Shown here piece after piece: positions 26,185 through 35,530 of a DNA stretch of 64,000 bases; position 1 is the stretch's first letter, and every line of letters begins with the position of its first letter. The translations under genes and the position numbers were made by a program. The DNA lies in assembly GCA_016787485.1 (NCBI GenBank), contig JAEUUL010000009.1, positions 62,001-126,000 on the forward strand, read 5' to 3'. The notes beneath the pieces were generated by a model. The model worked only from the letters and a program-made list of their open reading frames with translations. It had not been told where the DNA came from and did not search any database. Source of the stretch: Bacteroidota bacterium (GTDB lineage: Bacteria; Bacteroidota; Bacteroidia; NS11-12g; UBA955).

Positions 26185-26985
26185 TCACACCGCCACCGGT
26201 GCCTTGATGGCAGGCCAGGGATCATAGTTTTCCAGCGTGAAGTCTTCGTAGGTAAAGTCAAAAAGATTTTTCACTGCCGGGTTCAGGCGCATTTGCGGAT
26301 AGGGCCTTGGCTCCCGGCTCAACTGTTCCTTCACCTGCTCAAAATGGTTACTGTAAATGTGGGCATCGCCAAAGGTGTGTACAAAGTCTCCGGGCTTGAG
26401 TCCGGTTACCTGCGCCATCATGAGGGTGAGCAGGGCGTAACTGGCAATGTTGAAGGGCACACCCAGAAATAGGTCTGCGCTGCGCTGGTAGAGCTGGCAA
26501 CTGAGTTTACCGTCGGCCACGTAAAACTGAAACATGGTGTGGCAGGGCATCAGGGCCATTTTATCAATTTCCCCCACATTCCAGGCATTCACCAGGATTC
26601 GGCGGCTGTCGGGGTTGTTTTGAATCAGGTGCAGGGCTTCGGAAATCTGGTCTATCACCCGTCCGTCTTTTGCCTCCCAGCTTCTCCACTGCTTGCCGTA
26701 AACCGGTCCGAGGTCACCGTTTGCATCGGCCCATTCGTCCCAGATGCTCACGCCGTGTTCTTTCAGCCAGGCAATATTGGTTTCCCCGCGCAGGAACCAG
26801 AGCAATTCGTAAATGATGCTCTTGAGGTGCACCTTTTTTGTGGTTACCAGCGGAAAGCCTTCCGCCAGGCTGAAGCGCAGCTGCCCCCCGAATACAGATA
26901 CTGTGCCAGTGCCGGTGCGGTCGGTTTTGGGGGTTCCGTTTTCGAACACATAGCGCAGGAAGGTTTCGTATTGATTGGAAGGCAT
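26185..26985 (-). CDS. thyA: Thymidylate synthase
   Basis: 266 residues, the usual length of ThyA, which methylates dUMP to dTMP with methylene-tetrahydrofolate. Motifs are [41 protein letters not shown], and the nucleophile region [13 protein letters not shown] (Cys148), then [20 protein letters not shown] and GDAHIYSNH. The C-terminal Val needed for closure is present. No dihydrofolate reductase gene is adjacent. A near-match -7 box (TATCTTCG) ends 4 bases before the ATG. Confidence 0.97.
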   Translation of the reverse strand: MPSNQYETFLRYVFENGTPKTDRTGTGTVSVFGGQLRFSLAEGFPLVTTKKVHLKSIIYELLWFLRGETNIAWLKEHGVSIWDEWADANGDLGPVYGKQWRSWEAKDGRVIDQISEALHLIQNNPDSRRILVNAWNVGEIDKMALMPCHTMFQFYVADGKLSCQLYQRSADLFLGVPFNIASYALLTLMMAQVTGLKPGDFVHTFGDAHIYSNHFEQVKEQLSREPRPYPQMRLNPAVKNLFDFTYEDFTLENYDPWPAIKAPVAV

Positions 26986-27059
26986 GGTGCGAAGATAAAA
27001 AAAGCCCTGCCGGAGAAATGCACAAATGATACACGTTGGTAAACCTGCCCAAGTCCCCC

Positions 27060-27818
27060 TTACCTGAACAAATACCCCAACCCTGCCATGAAATTGTACA
27101 GGGTATTCACCGCACCCGTGGGCGGACGGCTGTCGTACAGAAAATTCAGGGTGTTTTTTACGTACAGTTTCTGGGTGACAAACAGCATGAGATTGGCCTG
27201 CCCGCTGAGGCGGTAGTCGGCAAAATTGCGGAAAAGGGGCTGGTAATAGCTGGTGCCGGTAAAGGAGAACTGTTTGCCCTTCGACAAAGTCCAGGACAAG
27301 TAGGTGCTTCCACGGGCATTGTGCTGCTCCGGCTCACCGGTGCTGAGTATTTCATGCTCATACATGCCCAAAAGTCCCAGATACATACGGCTTTTTTTCT
27401 GTTCAAACAGTTTGAACCGGAATCCGGTGCCGGCTAATTGCCGCTGCCTCAAAGACAGCATGCGGTTGTATTGCTGCTGTATGAACAATTCCCAGCGAAT
27501 GCGGGGATGAAACTTAAGATTGTACCGCAGATGCAAGAATCCATCGTTGAGATAATCTGTATTCTGGGCCTGGGTATAATTGATATTTCCCAGCAACAAA
27601 ACCAGACTCTTCCGGGTCTTGTACTGAATCTGCGCCTCACTGCCGAGTGTAATGAGGCGGTATTTGCTCTGATTGGCCAGAAAATTCAGGTCGGCATGCC
27701 CGTTCAAACCTGTGGTATCGGTCACAATGCGGCGCGACTCAATATTCACAATCTGGGCAATTGCGGCGCTAAAGCACAGATTAAGAAGCAGAAAACCGAA
27801 CCGGAATGCAGACTGCAT
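27060..27818 (-). CDS. DUF481 outer-membrane protein
   Basis: About 252 residues from the ATG at 27818, chosen because an exact TACTTTTG -7 box (27831-27824) sits 5 bases upstream. This gives the signal peptide [21 protein letters not shown]. The mature protein follows the DUF481 pattern of beta strands: [24 protein letters not shown], a [13 protein letters not shown] segment and a closing aromatic-ended barrel ([14 protein letters not shown]). It is probably a small outer-membrane beta-barrel of unknown substrate. It lies 74 bases upstream of thyA on the same strand, with no obvious functional link. Confidence 0.8.
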   Translation of the reverse strand: MQSAFRFGFLLLNLCFSAAIAQIVNIESRRIVTDTTGLNGHADLNFLANQSKYRLITLGSEAQIQYKTRKSLVLLLGNINYTQAQNTDYLNDGFLHLRYNLKFHPRIRWELFIQQQYNRMLSLRQRQLAGTGFRFKLFEQKKSRMYLGLLGMYEHEILSTGEPEQHNARGSTYLSWTLSKGKQFSFTGTSYYQPLFRNFADYRLSGQANLMLFVTQKLYVKNTLNFLYDSRPPTGAVNTLYNFMAGLGYLFR

Positions 27819-27904
27819 GGCTGCAAAAGTAAAGAGAGAAAGGGGTGCAGGTGCCACCCGCTATATGAGGCAGCCTTCTTCGCTGTATTCAGCCACAGTT
27901 GTAC

Positions 27905-27912
27905 TAACTTTG
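27905..27912 (+). promoter_or_regulatory. -7 box of the pyruvate dehydrogenase E2 gene
   Basis: TAACTTTG, an exact TAnnTTTG, 13 bases before the ATG at 27926. Confidence 0.55.
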
Positions 27913-27925
27913 CAGTCCGATTCGT

Positions 27926-29155
27926 ATGGCTGAAGCAATCAAACTGCCCAAAATGAGTGACACCATGACAGAAGGTGTCATTGTAAAATGGAACTACAAA
28001 ACAGGTGATACTGTGAAAAGCGGCGACATACTGGCTGAGGTTGAAACCGACAAAGCCACCATGGATATGGAAGTGTATGCCAAAGGCACCGTTTTATACC
28101 TGGTTGAAGAAGGAAGCACAGCGGCAGTTGACAGCATCATCGCCGTGGTAGGACAACCCGGAGAGGACTTTTCTGCACTGCTGAGTTCTGCGCAGGCTCC
28201 CACAGCCACAAGCCCCGCAGAGGAGAAACAGGAAGCAACACCGGTTGCTACTCCGGCTTCCTCTGCACCCACCACAGCAGCCATATCAACCGGCGATGAC
28301 AGATTGAAAGCCAGTCCACTGGCCCGCAAAATGGCTACTGATAAAGGCATAGACCTGACTGCCGTAGCCGGATCGGGAGAGAATGGCAGAATTGTGAAGC
28401 GCGATGTGGAGAATTACAGCCCGGCTACAGGGGCTGTAGCGCCCATGCATGCTGTGACAATGCCAATCGGACAAGAAAGTTATGATGAAGTACCGGTTTC
28501 GCAAATGCGTAAAACCATTGCGGCCAGACTGAGTGAAAGCAAATTTACAGCCCCTCATTTCTATCTGAGCATAGAAATAAATATGGACAAGGCAGTGGCT
28601 GCCCGCGAGCAGATGAACACCATTAGTCCGGTAAAAATAAGCATGAATGACCTGGTGGTAAAAGCTGCAGCTGTGGCTCTTACCCAACATCCAAAAGTAA
28701 ACAGCAGCTGGTTGGGCACAAAAATCCGCTACAACCACCATGTGCATGTGGGCGTAGCCATGGCTGTTGAAGACGGGCTTCTGGTGCCTGTGGTTCGCTT
28801 TGCCAACCAGAAAAACCTGAGTCAGATCAGTGCCGAAGTGAAGGAATACGGCAAGAAGGCAAAGGAGAAAAAGCTGCAACCGCAGGACTGGACCGGCAAT
28901 ACATTTACTGTGAGCAATCTGGGCATGTTCGGTATTGATGAATTTACCGCCATTATCAATCCGCCCGATGCCTGTATTATGGCTGTGGGCACCGTAAAAG
29001 ATACTGTAGGTGTAGTAAACGGCGAAGTGAAACCAGTGAAAACAATGAAAGTTACCCTGAGTTGTGACCACAGGGTTGTAGATGGCACCATGGGAGCTGC
29101 GTTTCTGAAAACCTTCCGTGAATTGCTGGAAGAACCGGTTAAATTGCTGGTTTGA
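27926..29155 (+). CDS. Pyruvate dehydrogenase complex E2 (dihydrolipoamide acetyltransferase)
   Basis: 409 residues. One lipoyl domain (about 1-80) with the modified lysine in ETDKATMDME (K43), an Ala/Pro/Thr-rich linker, a peripheral-subunit-binding domain (ASPLARKMATDKGIDLTAVA), another linker, and the catalytic acyltransferase domain ending in the active-site DHRVVDG (His about 382). The lipoyl sequence KLPKMSDTMTEGVIVKW is that of pyruvate rather than 2-oxoglutarate E2s. It forms the core that moves acetyl groups to CoA. E1 and E3 genes are not adjacent. A branched-chain or generic 2-oxoacid assignment remains possible. Confidence 0.92.
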   Translation: MAEAIKLPKMSDTMTEGVIVKWNYKTGDTVKSGDILAEVETDKATMDMEVYAKGTVLYLVEEGSTAAVDSIIAVVGQPGEDFSALLSSAQAPTATSPAEEKQEATPVATPASSAPTTAAISTGDDRLKASPLARKMATDKGIDLTAVAGSGENGRIVKRDVENYSPATGAVAPMHAVTMPIGQESYDEVPVSQMRKTIAARLSESKFTAPHFYLSIEINMDKAVAAREQMNTISPVKISMNDLVVKAAAVALTQHPKVNSSWLGTKIRYNHHVHVGVAMAVEDGLLVPVVRFANQKNLSQISAEVKEYGKKAKEKKLQPQDWTGNTFTVSNLGMFGIDEFTAIINPPDACIMAVGTVKDTVGVVNGEVKPVKTMKVTLSCDHRVVDGTMGAAFLKTFRELLEEPVKLLV

Positions 29156-29210
29156 ACCACTGCTGACATTGAAAAAACCTCAAATCCAACAGCCATAAAA
29201 AGGCAGTTTC

Positions 29211-29729
29211 ATGTACCTGAAATTTAACGGCATACGGGATTTGGCAGATGCCAGATATGCCAGTGCCAATATGGCCGAATGGATTGGCTTTACTGTAGGT
29301 GCAACCGATTCCCTTCCTGTTTCTCAAATCCAGGAAATTGCTGCCTGGTGTTCGGGTCCGAAACTGGTGCTTGAAGCAGCAGCCGGCACAGGAACAGAAG
29401 TATTGCAAAGCATGGCCTCTGTGCTACCAGTGGATGGGATAGAATTGAATGCAAACGACTACCACAGAGTAACAAAGGAATGGCCGGATGCCCCGGTGTT
29501 CTGGATTGTGCGTGATGACACAGGAACCGAGGCCGAACTGAGCCACTGCAACCAATTGGCATATGAGCCTCATGTTATCTGTAAGGTAGTGCCCGGCGTG
29601 GAGGAGCCGGATCGGATTCTGGCGGCAGACCCATGGGCCATCAGTATAGACTGCCTTTTGCCCGGAGATGGCAATAGCAGAGATTATACTGAATGGAATG
29701 ATTTTTTTGCAGCTCTGGACATGAATTGA
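29211..29729 (+). CDS. Phosphoribosylanthranilate-isomerase-like protein, shortened and degenerate
   Basis: 172 residues. The N-terminus MYLKFNGIRDLADARYASANMAEWIGF follows the TrpF pattern K-x-C-G-I-x-x-x-x-D-A-x-x-A-x-x-x-x-A-x-x-I-G-F. The catalytic Cys of KICGI is Asn here (KFNGI), and the protein is about 30 residues shorter than normal TrpF; the phosphate-binding end of the barrel is not recognisable. No trp genes are nearby. It is probably a TrpF-fold paralogue without isomerase activity. It lies 55 bases after the E2 gene and may be transcribed with it. Confidence 0.6.
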   Translation: MYLKFNGIRDLADARYASANMAEWIGFTVGATDSLPVSQIQEIAAWCSGPKLVLEAAAGTGTEVLQSMASVLPVDGIELNANDYHRVTKEWPDAPVFWIVRDDTGTEAELSHCNQLAYEPHVICKVVPGVEEPDRILAADPWAISIDCLLPGDGNSRDYTEWNDFFAALDMN

Positions 29730-29758
29730 GGCTTGGTTTTTGTTATTTTGTAACCGCA

Positions 29759-29980
29759 ATGAAGAAAATATATTTTTTCGCCGCCATTTTGGCTATGACT
29801 ATGGCTGCATGCAATTCCAATCAGGGTGCATACACTGAGGATGAAAAAAAGGTGCAGGACAGTGCAGATTCCGAAAAGCATGAAGACAAGTTTGAAGCCA
29901 TGCAAAAGGAAATAGACAAGCAGGAAGATTCTGCTAAAAAAGCTGATCACGCGCCTGCAGAAGGCACAGAAAAAAAATGA
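29759..29980 (+). CDS. Small charged lipoprotein
   Basis: 73 residues from the ATG at 29759: signal MKKIYFFAAILAMTM and lipobox MAAC, then an almost entirely charged and low-complexity mature part (E/K/D-rich, with a KEIDKQEDSAKKA helix). No family was recognised. A TTATTTTG sequence (one mismatch to the -7 box) is 9 bases upstream. The last codons overlap the start of asd (ATGA), so the two are coupled, though a functional link is not evident. Confidence 0.65.
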   Translation: MKKIYFFAAILAMTMAACNSNQGAYTEDEKKVQDSADSEKHEDKFEAMQKEIDKQEDSAKKADHAPAEGTEKK

Positions 29981-30972
29981 AAGTAGCAGTAGTAGGTGTT
30001 ACCGGACTGGTGGGCACCAAAATGCTGCAAGTGCTGGAAGAACGTCATTTTCCGGTGACAGAGCTATTGCCTGTCGCATCAGAATCCAGCTTGGGAAAAG
30101 AAATTGTATTTGGTGGCAAGCGCTGGACAGTGATGTCTATGCATGCAGCGGTAGAAGCCAAACCAGATATAGCACTTTTTAGCGCGGGCGGAAGCGTAAG
30201 TAAAGAATTTGCACCCCAATTTGCCGCAGTTGGCACCTATGTCATAGATAACAGCAGCGCGTGGCGCATGGAAACAGGTGTACCACTAGTGGTGCCCGAA
30301 GTGAATGCGGATACCATTACACGCGACAACCACATCATCGCCAACCCCAATTGCTCAACCATACAAATGGTGGTGGCATTGAAACCCTTGCATGATGCGT
30401 TTGCCATTCGCCGTATAGTGGTGAGCACATACCAGAGCATTACCGGAACCGGGCAAAAGGCCGTGGCCCAGATGGAAGCCGAACGCAAAGGAGAAACGGC
30501 AACGATGGTGTATCCGCATAGAATTGATTTAAACATTCTGCCACATATAGATTCATTCCTGGAGAATGGTTACACCAAGGAAGAAATGAAAATGGTGAAT
30601 GAAACACGCAAAATCATGGGTACTCCCTCCATAGGTGTATCAGCAACCACGGTGCGGGTACCTACAACAGGCGGACACAGTGAAAGCATCAATGTGGAGT
30701 TTCACCGGGATTTTGATTTGAATGAAGTGCGTAATTTGTTAAAACATGCCCCCGGAGTGATTCTGCAAGATGACCCGGCGCAAAATGTGTACCCGATGCC
30801 CATGTGGAGCCATGACAAAGACGATGTGTTTGTGGGCAGATTGCGCAGGGACGAAAGTCAGCCAAATACGCTGAACATGTGGGTGGTTAGTGATAACCTT
30901 CGCAAAGGCGCGGCAACCAATGCTGTACAAATCGCAGAAGCACTGCTGGCCAAAGGATTTGTGCGGCCTTAA
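29977..30972 (+). CDS. asd: Aspartate-semialdehyde dehydrogenase
   Basis: 331 residues. It reduces aspartyl phosphate to the semialdehyde with NADPH, the branch point to lysine/diaminopimelate, threonine and methionine. An N-terminal Rossmann motif (VAVVGVTGLVGTKM), SAGGSVSKEFAP, the catalytic Cys in NPNCST (C116), the QSITGTGQKAV region, and the RVPTTGGHSESI motif with the active-site His are all present. It starts 4 bases inside the preceding small lipoprotein gene. Confidence 0.96.
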   Translation: MKVAVVGVTGLVGTKMLQVLEERHFPVTELLPVASESSLGKEIVFGGKRWTVMSMHAAVEAKPDIALFSAGGSVSKEFAPQFAAVGTYVIDNSSAWRMETGVPLVVPEVNADTITRDNHIIANPNCSTIQMVVALKPLHDAFAIRRIVVSTYQSITGTGQKAVAQMEAERKGETATMVYPHRIDLNILPHIDSFLENGYTKEEMKMVNETRKIMGTPSIGVSATTVRVPTTGGHSESINVEFHRDFDLNEVRNLLKHAPGVILQDDPAQNVYPMPMWSHDKDDVFVGRLRRDESQPNTLNMWVVSDNLRKGAATNAVQIAEALLAKGFVRP

Positions 30973-31028
30973 ATTGCCTTTGAGGTCATTCTGAATATTG
31001 AATCTATCGCAATTCTATTCTCTGTAAC

Positions 31029-32186
31029 TCAATACCATGATTTATTGTAAGCATCGTATATGGCATTTTGAGGATCTGTGGTACCCCCAGCGAAAACCAT
31101 TCCCTGTGTATTGAACATAACTACAATTTCTATCCCATTTGGAAAAGAAACCACCTGTTCCAACGTGCCTTGTCCGATGCTGCTTGAGATACTCCCGTTT
31201 TTACCATAATAATTTCCATGAATTTCTCTGGCGGGATCCAGCCTGTCTAAGCCATAACGGTTATCCTCCATCAACTTGCGGGATTCCTTTGACAGCAATA
31301 CCTCAGTATGTTTGTAATAGGCCATAACCCGTGCAAGTTCCATGACCGTCATAAAGAATCCACCCCCACCGGCTGTGGAAGTCCAGCTGCCATAATATGC
31401 ACCATTGTTTGCCTGCAAATCGGTAGTGGCATAATACAATGTGCTTGTGCCCCGGCTTTCAGGTTCACACGAAATATTGTTCAGACCAATGGGTTCAAAA
31501 ACATGCTGCTGCATATACAGAATGTAATTGTTTTCAGTGGTGGCACTGTCCAGAGCTGCGGAGATGGTGGGTGCATCATTCAATCCGCGCCAAAGGGAAG
31601 GGATAAGTATGCGGAATAAGGCAAAGTTGGCATTGCGGTACAAATAGGTTTGTGTATTGATTACTCCGGTATCTATACACAACCGCAAACCCGTGTAACC
31701 CAGGGTCTTGGTAAATTGGGCGTTTGCACTGCTAAGTCCGCTGGTATGGCCCAGCAAATGGCCAAATGTAAGATTATTTACTCCCGGCCCCTGATTCCAT
31801 GATGGAGGAAGCCATTGACCGATTTTGGATGTTTCATCCAGACCGCGTCTTTCCAGCAGTTGCAATACGGCGATGGCTGTAAGGAACTTTGTAACACTGG
31901 CAATATTTACCTTTTTATTCAGGGTAAAGGCAAGATTACCATCTGCATCGTTTCTGCTTTTTCCGTAGGCATTTCCTTTTACAAATAACCCATTCAGAGA
32001 AATGGCATATCCCCAGCCTATTGCTCCGGCAGGTTCCATTGAACTCCGGAGGTGGGCATCAAAACTGTCCAGAGAGAATTTTGGGCCGCCCTGTACTTTG
32101 TCGGTTGGTGTCTTTTTACATGCAATCTGAAAAAGTATTGCCGAAAGAAATCCTGCAAGGATGCAGTAACGCAGAGTTGTTTTCAT
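31029..32186 (-). CDS. Lipoprotein serine hydrolase (beta-lactamase family)
   Basis: About 385 residues from the ATG at 32186, placed by an exact TATATTTG -7 box (32199-32192) 5 bases upstream; a TTTG box lies 22 bases further up. Signal peptide and lipobox FQIAC (Cys 23). The catalytic SxxK is SVTK (S97/K100), with YRN in the YxN position and a GHTSGLSS loop typical of the family. It resembles D-aminopeptidase/esterase-like penicillin-binding proteins. It is a distant paralogue of the serine hydrolase at 3963-5135. The substrate is not predictable. Confidence 0.83.
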   Translation of the reverse strand: MKTTLRYCILAGFLSAILFQIACKKTPTDKVQGGPKFSLDSFDAHLRSSMEPAGAIGWGYAISLNGLFVKGNAYGKSRNDADGNLAFTLNKKVNIASVTKFLTAIAVLQLLERRGLDETSKIGQWLPPSWNQGPGVNNLTFGHLLGHTSGLSSANAQFTKTLGYTGLRLCIDTGVINTQTYLYRNANFALFRILIPSLWRGLNDAPTISAALDSATTENNYILYMQQHVFEPIGLNNISCEPESRGTSTLYYATTDLQANNGAYYGSWTSTAGGGGFFMTVMELARVMAYYKHTEVLLSKESRKLMEDNRYGLDRLDPAREIHGNYYGKNGSISSSIGQGTLEQVVSFPNGIEIVVMFNTQGMVFAGGTTDPQNAIYDAYNKSWY

Positions 32187-32277
32187 AAATTCAAATATAT
32201 AACGAAAAACCACCCCATTCGCAAACTGCATGAAGGAGGATGGAACAATTGGACCAGATATTTGTTAATTTTACAAC

Positions 32278-32718
32278 ATGACGGATAAGCCAGACCTGAG
32301 ACCGGATTTTCTGAAAGACGCCTTGTATCAGGGCGAACTGAGTCAGGCACCCTATGCATTGTCTGTGAGTTCACCGAAAATAGAACCTGTAGACAAACGT
32401 CTGCTGAAGGCCAATGCACACGAAGCCATGCAGCATCAGGCCCAGCAGCAGATAGACATGCTGCGCAAACAGGCAGCCCTGCTGATCCGTCAGGCGAGGG
32501 AAATAGAGCAACGGCTTGAGGTTTCCCATTCCATTTATCAGGCAGACATTCCTTTTGAGCCGGTTATCGGTGGGGTTTACCACCTGTACCAGCGCAATGA
32601 CGGAAGCCAGGTGTTGAGTATGGTTGCACCCTATGAATGGGGCCGCACCATGCCTTTTGACCTGCACTTATACACAGTGCGCCTGCTGGCTGATAAAACC
32701 TGGGAAATCCTTGCTTAG
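32278..32718 (+). CDS. DUF2452 protein
   Basis: 146 residues, cytoplasmic. It fits the DUF2452 family: an N-terminal LPYALSVSSP-like segment (APYALSVSSPKIEPVD), a central helix rich in Gln and Arg (QQQIDMLRKQAALLIRQARE, coiled-coil), and the conserved C-terminus GGVYHLYQRNDGSQVLSMVAPYEWG. The function is unknown. It converges on murQ with no gap: the stop at 32718 meets the murQ stop at 32719. Confidence 0.8.
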   Translation: MTDKPDLRPDFLKDALYQGELSQAPYALSVSSPKIEPVDKRLLKANAHEAMQHQAQQQIDMLRKQAALLIRQAREIEQRLEVSHSIYQADIPFEPVIGGVYHLYQRNDGSQVLSMVAPYEWGRTMPFDLHLYTVRLLADKTWEILA

Positions 32719-33534
32719 TCAGTTATCTGATTTGATTGCTTTCACCGCTTTGCGCACAGAACCCATCCGGGTGAGCCAATTGCGGGCTTCTTCATAAGGC
32801 ATTCCGGTTTCTTCCATCACCATACGGGTGCCACGATCTATCAGTTTGTGGTTTGTAAGTTGCATATCCACCATTTTGTTGCCCTGCACCCTGCCAAGTT
32901 TAATCATTACAGATGTTGTGATCATATTCAGCACCATTTTGGTGGCGGTTCCTGCCTTCATGCGGGTACTACCGGTTACAAATTCGGGCCCGGTGATTAC
33001 TTCCACCGGTGCATCGCAGTTCGAGGCAATGGCAGAGTGACCATTGCACACAATACATCCGGTGGCAATACCATGCTCTTTGCAGGAAATAAGGGCACCC
33101 AGCACATAGGGTGTCCGCCCGCTGGCCGAAATACCCACAACGACATCATTATTGCGTATTTCATGGGATTGCAAATCCAGCCACCCCTGTGCCATATCAT
33201 CTTCCGCAAATTCCACCGCTTTTCGCATAGCTCCATCGCCACCGGCCATAATTCCAACCACGAGACCATGCTCTACCCCGTAGGTGGGCGGACATTCACT
33301 GGCATCTACTATCCCAAGCCGGCCGCTGGTACCAGCTCCGATGTAGAAAAGCCGGCCTCCGGCCTGCATTCTGTCCAGCACCAGGCTGCAAAGTGTCTCA
33401 ATCTGCGGTATTGCAATCTGCACGGACAAAGCCAGAGTGCTGTCTTCGGCGTGAATTCCGTTGAGCAAATCCAGGATGGACTTCTTTTCCAGATGCTGAT
33501 GTCTGCTGCCAGATTCAGTATGGTTGTCTGTCAT
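32719..33534 (-). CDS. murQ: N-acetylmuramic acid 6-phosphate etherase
   Basis: 271 residues. A SIS-domain enzyme that cleaves the lactyl ether of MurNAc-6-phosphate to GlcNAc-6-phosphate in peptidoglycan recycling. Motifs are GAGTSGRLGIVDASECPPTYG, the AGGDGAMRKAVEFAEDD region with the catalytic Glu, GISASGRTPYVLGAL and TGSTRMKAGTATKMVLNMI. It is slightly shorter than E. coli MurQ at the C-terminus, as in other Bacteroidota. It overlaps the 3' end of the upstream GH3 gene by 4 bases (ATGA). Confidence 0.95.
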   Translation of the reverse strand: MTDNHTESGSRHQHLEKKSILDLLNGIHAEDSTLALSVQIAIPQIETLCSLVLDRMQAGGRLFYIGAGTSGRLGIVDASECPPTYGVEHGLVVGIMAGGDGAMRKAVEFAEDDMAQGWLDLQSHEIRNNDVVVGISASGRTPYVLGALISCKEHGIATGCIVCNGHSAIASNCDAPVEVITGPEFVTGSTRMKAGTATKMVLNMITTSVMIKLGRVQGNKMVDMQLTNHKLIDRGTRMVMEETGMPYEEARNWLTRMGSVRKAVKAIKSDN

Positions 33535-35072
33535 TGAGGCTGTGTATGGTTACTGAGATACTGGCACCAATCGTCGTACAGATGGTCCGCCAAAACCCGT
33601 GGGAACTTCGCCTGACCGCCCAATTTGCCTTGTTTTTCCATCCAACCCAGAAACACGGATTCTGGCAACAGTTTCAACTCCATGCCTTTCAACACATGTT
33701 TTCGTTCCACGGCGTAATCATCATTTAGTTCGGCCAATACTTGATCCAGCCGGGTTTTCACTGCTTCCGCATCCAGGCCGTGCTTGTTGCATGCCAGATA
33801 CCAGGAATGTCCGAAAGTGCCGTTCCAATTGCCGCCTTTGACGGTATACTCCGGAAACACGGCGCCAAATTCTGCAGCAACTCTGGCCAAACCATCGTTC
33901 ATATTTTCCACACTCAGATGTTCACCACATATACTCAGAAACTGCCGGGTGCGCCCTGTAATTCTTATTTCACAGGCATCTGCATCGGTAAACCTGACGG
34001 TGTCACCAATGAGATATCGCCATGCTCCGGCTGGTGTGGTAATCAATATGGCATAATCCACATCCTCCCTCACATCTGCCAGGCTCACTGTTCTGGCTTC
34101 GGGCAAAGGCAATCCGTCCTCGCCAAAGTTATCATTGTTGAAAGGAATGAACTCATAGAACGTATTGTTTCTGAAAACCAGCCTCATTCCTTCCGAACCC
34201 TGCCGGGTCTGAAAGGCAATAAATCCTTCACTGGCCAGATATGTCTCGAAATATTTGATGGGCTGACCCAGCATACTGTCAATACTCGCCCGGTACGGTT
34301 TCAATGAAACGGCTCCCCATACATAGACACTGAAATTGGGCCATATCTCATGAATATGGTTCAGGCGATACCGTTCGATGATGCGTTCGAGCAATATTTT
34401 TATCCAGGCGGGACCGCCGGCAATCATCACTATATCCCACTCCCTGGCATGTTCCACCATCAATTCTATTTTCCGGTGCCAGTCCGTTTGGCTCGAAATT
34501 TCCTCACCGGGTTGTGCAAATCGGGCAAACCAGCCCGGCATGGTGGAAGTGGTGATGCCACTAAGATCTCCATAGTAGCTGGTGCCGTTGTAATTGAGGC
34601 TGGTGCTGCCGCCAATAGCCAGATAATGTTTGGTAAAAAAATCTTTGGGAACATCGGTTCTCGCTACTGCAAAAAGCTGGCGGAGACTGGCGCGCTTAAT
34701 GGATTTAAGCTGATCGCCGGTAACAGGAATAAACTTGCTGGATCCCTCGGTGGTGCCGCTGCTGAGTGCAAAATACTGCGGATGACCTGGCCATGTGATA
34801 TCTGCCCCGCCCTCAAACTCGCGCTGCCAATATGGGTGCATGGTTCCATAGTGGTTTATGGGCACGCGCTTACAGAAATTCGCTACCGGATCACCGGATA
34901 TAAGGATATGGTCAAATCCGTGTTTTCTGCCATACTCTGTGTTTCTGGCTTTGTAAAGCATCTTTCTCAGTGTCTTTTCCTGCCACTTCACTGCACGCGC
35001 CCGGTTGAAACTGAGCACATCGGTAATGTTGCGCCCACGGTGAAACAACTGGGTGAGAAAATCCATTGCCAT
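33531..35072 (-). CDS. GH3-family acyl-adenylating protein
   Basis: 513 residues of the GH3 (auxin-responsive promoter) fold, an ANL-superfamily acyl-acid amido synthetase family. Seen are the nucleotide-binding loop YFALSSGTTEGSSKFIPVT, a TPAGAWRYLIGDTVRFTD motif (the adenylate-contacting G-D) and the C-terminal hinge ITGRTRQFLSICGEHLSVENM. Plant GH3s conjugate amino acids to hormones; the bacterial substrates are unknown. The coupling to murQ hints at a role in wall-fragment or amino-acid metabolism, which is inference only. An exact TATTTTTG box (35087-35080) lies 7 bases before the ATG. Confidence 0.88.
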   Translation of the reverse strand: MAMDFLTQLFHRGRNITDVLSFNRARAVKWQEKTLRKMLYKARNTEYGRKHGFDHILISGDPVANFCKRVPINHYGTMHPYWQREFEGGADITWPGHPQYFALSSGTTEGSSKFIPVTGDQLKSIKRASLRQLFAVARTDVPKDFFTKHYLAIGGSTSLNYNGTSYYGDLSGITTSTMPGWFARFAQPGEEISSQTDWHRKIELMVEHAREWDIVMIAGGPAWIKILLERIIERYRLNHIHEIWPNFSVYVWGAVSLKPYRASIDSMLGQPIKYFETYLASEGFIAFQTRQGSEGMRLVFRNNTFYEFIPFNNDNFGEDGLPLPEARTVSLADVREDVDYAILITTPAGAWRYLIGDTVRFTDADACEIRITGRTRQFLSICGEHLSVENMNDGLARVAAEFGAVFPEYTVKGGNWNGTFGHSWYLACNKHGLDAEAVKTRLDQVLAELNDDYAVERKHVLKGMELKLLPESVFLGWMEKQGKLGGQAKFPRVLADHLYDDWCQYLSNHTQPQ

Positions 35073-35155
35073 AGCCTGGCAAAAATACAGGATTCAACGG
35101 TTTATGAATAAAGCCGTGTGGGTTTTATCCGGTTTAACCGAAATTTGCCGGTTCT

Positions 35156-35524
35156 ATGCAGTCTGGCGATACGCTTACAGGAGAATTGCGCGATAAGTGG
35201 CAAATGGTGGTTGAGTATGTGGAATCTCTTTTCCACCGCAAACCGGATTTGAATGCCATTTTGTTCCTCATTGGTATTCGCGAACTGGGGGAATTGCCAG
35301 AAAAGAAATTCAGCAAAGAGGAAAAGACACACCTCATGCATATTGCCACATGTAAGGTCCTTAGCTATTCCGGATACTACCATCAAAACGGGTTTGACCC
35401 GAAGGGCTGGCCGGTATGGGAGGTACAGCAGAAATTACCGTCCCTGAGTCTGTTCGAACAGGAAATTCTCTTGCGGCAGCACATTGTCGAATATTTTGAA
35501 ACCGAAGAAATTCTCACTTTTTAA
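35156..35524 (+). CDS. Conserved hypothetical protein
   Basis: 122 residues, soluble and mostly helical, with no signal peptide or known motif. Features are KWQMVVEYVESLFHRKPDLN, an ILFLIGIRELGELPEKKFSK segment and a C-terminal acidic helix IVEYFETEEIL. It reads like the short uncharacterised proteins conserved in Bacteroidota next to cyclophilin genes, but I do not recognise a family name. It ends 6 bases before the cyclophilin gene, so they are probably one operon. Confidence 0.7.
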   Translation: MQSGDTLTGELRDKWQMVVEYVESLFHRKPDLNAILFLIGIRELGELPEKKFSKEEKTHLMHIATCKVLSYSGYYHQNGFDPKGWPVWEVQQKLPSLSLFEQEILLRQHIVEYFETEEILTF

Positions 35525-35530
35525 ACAGGA

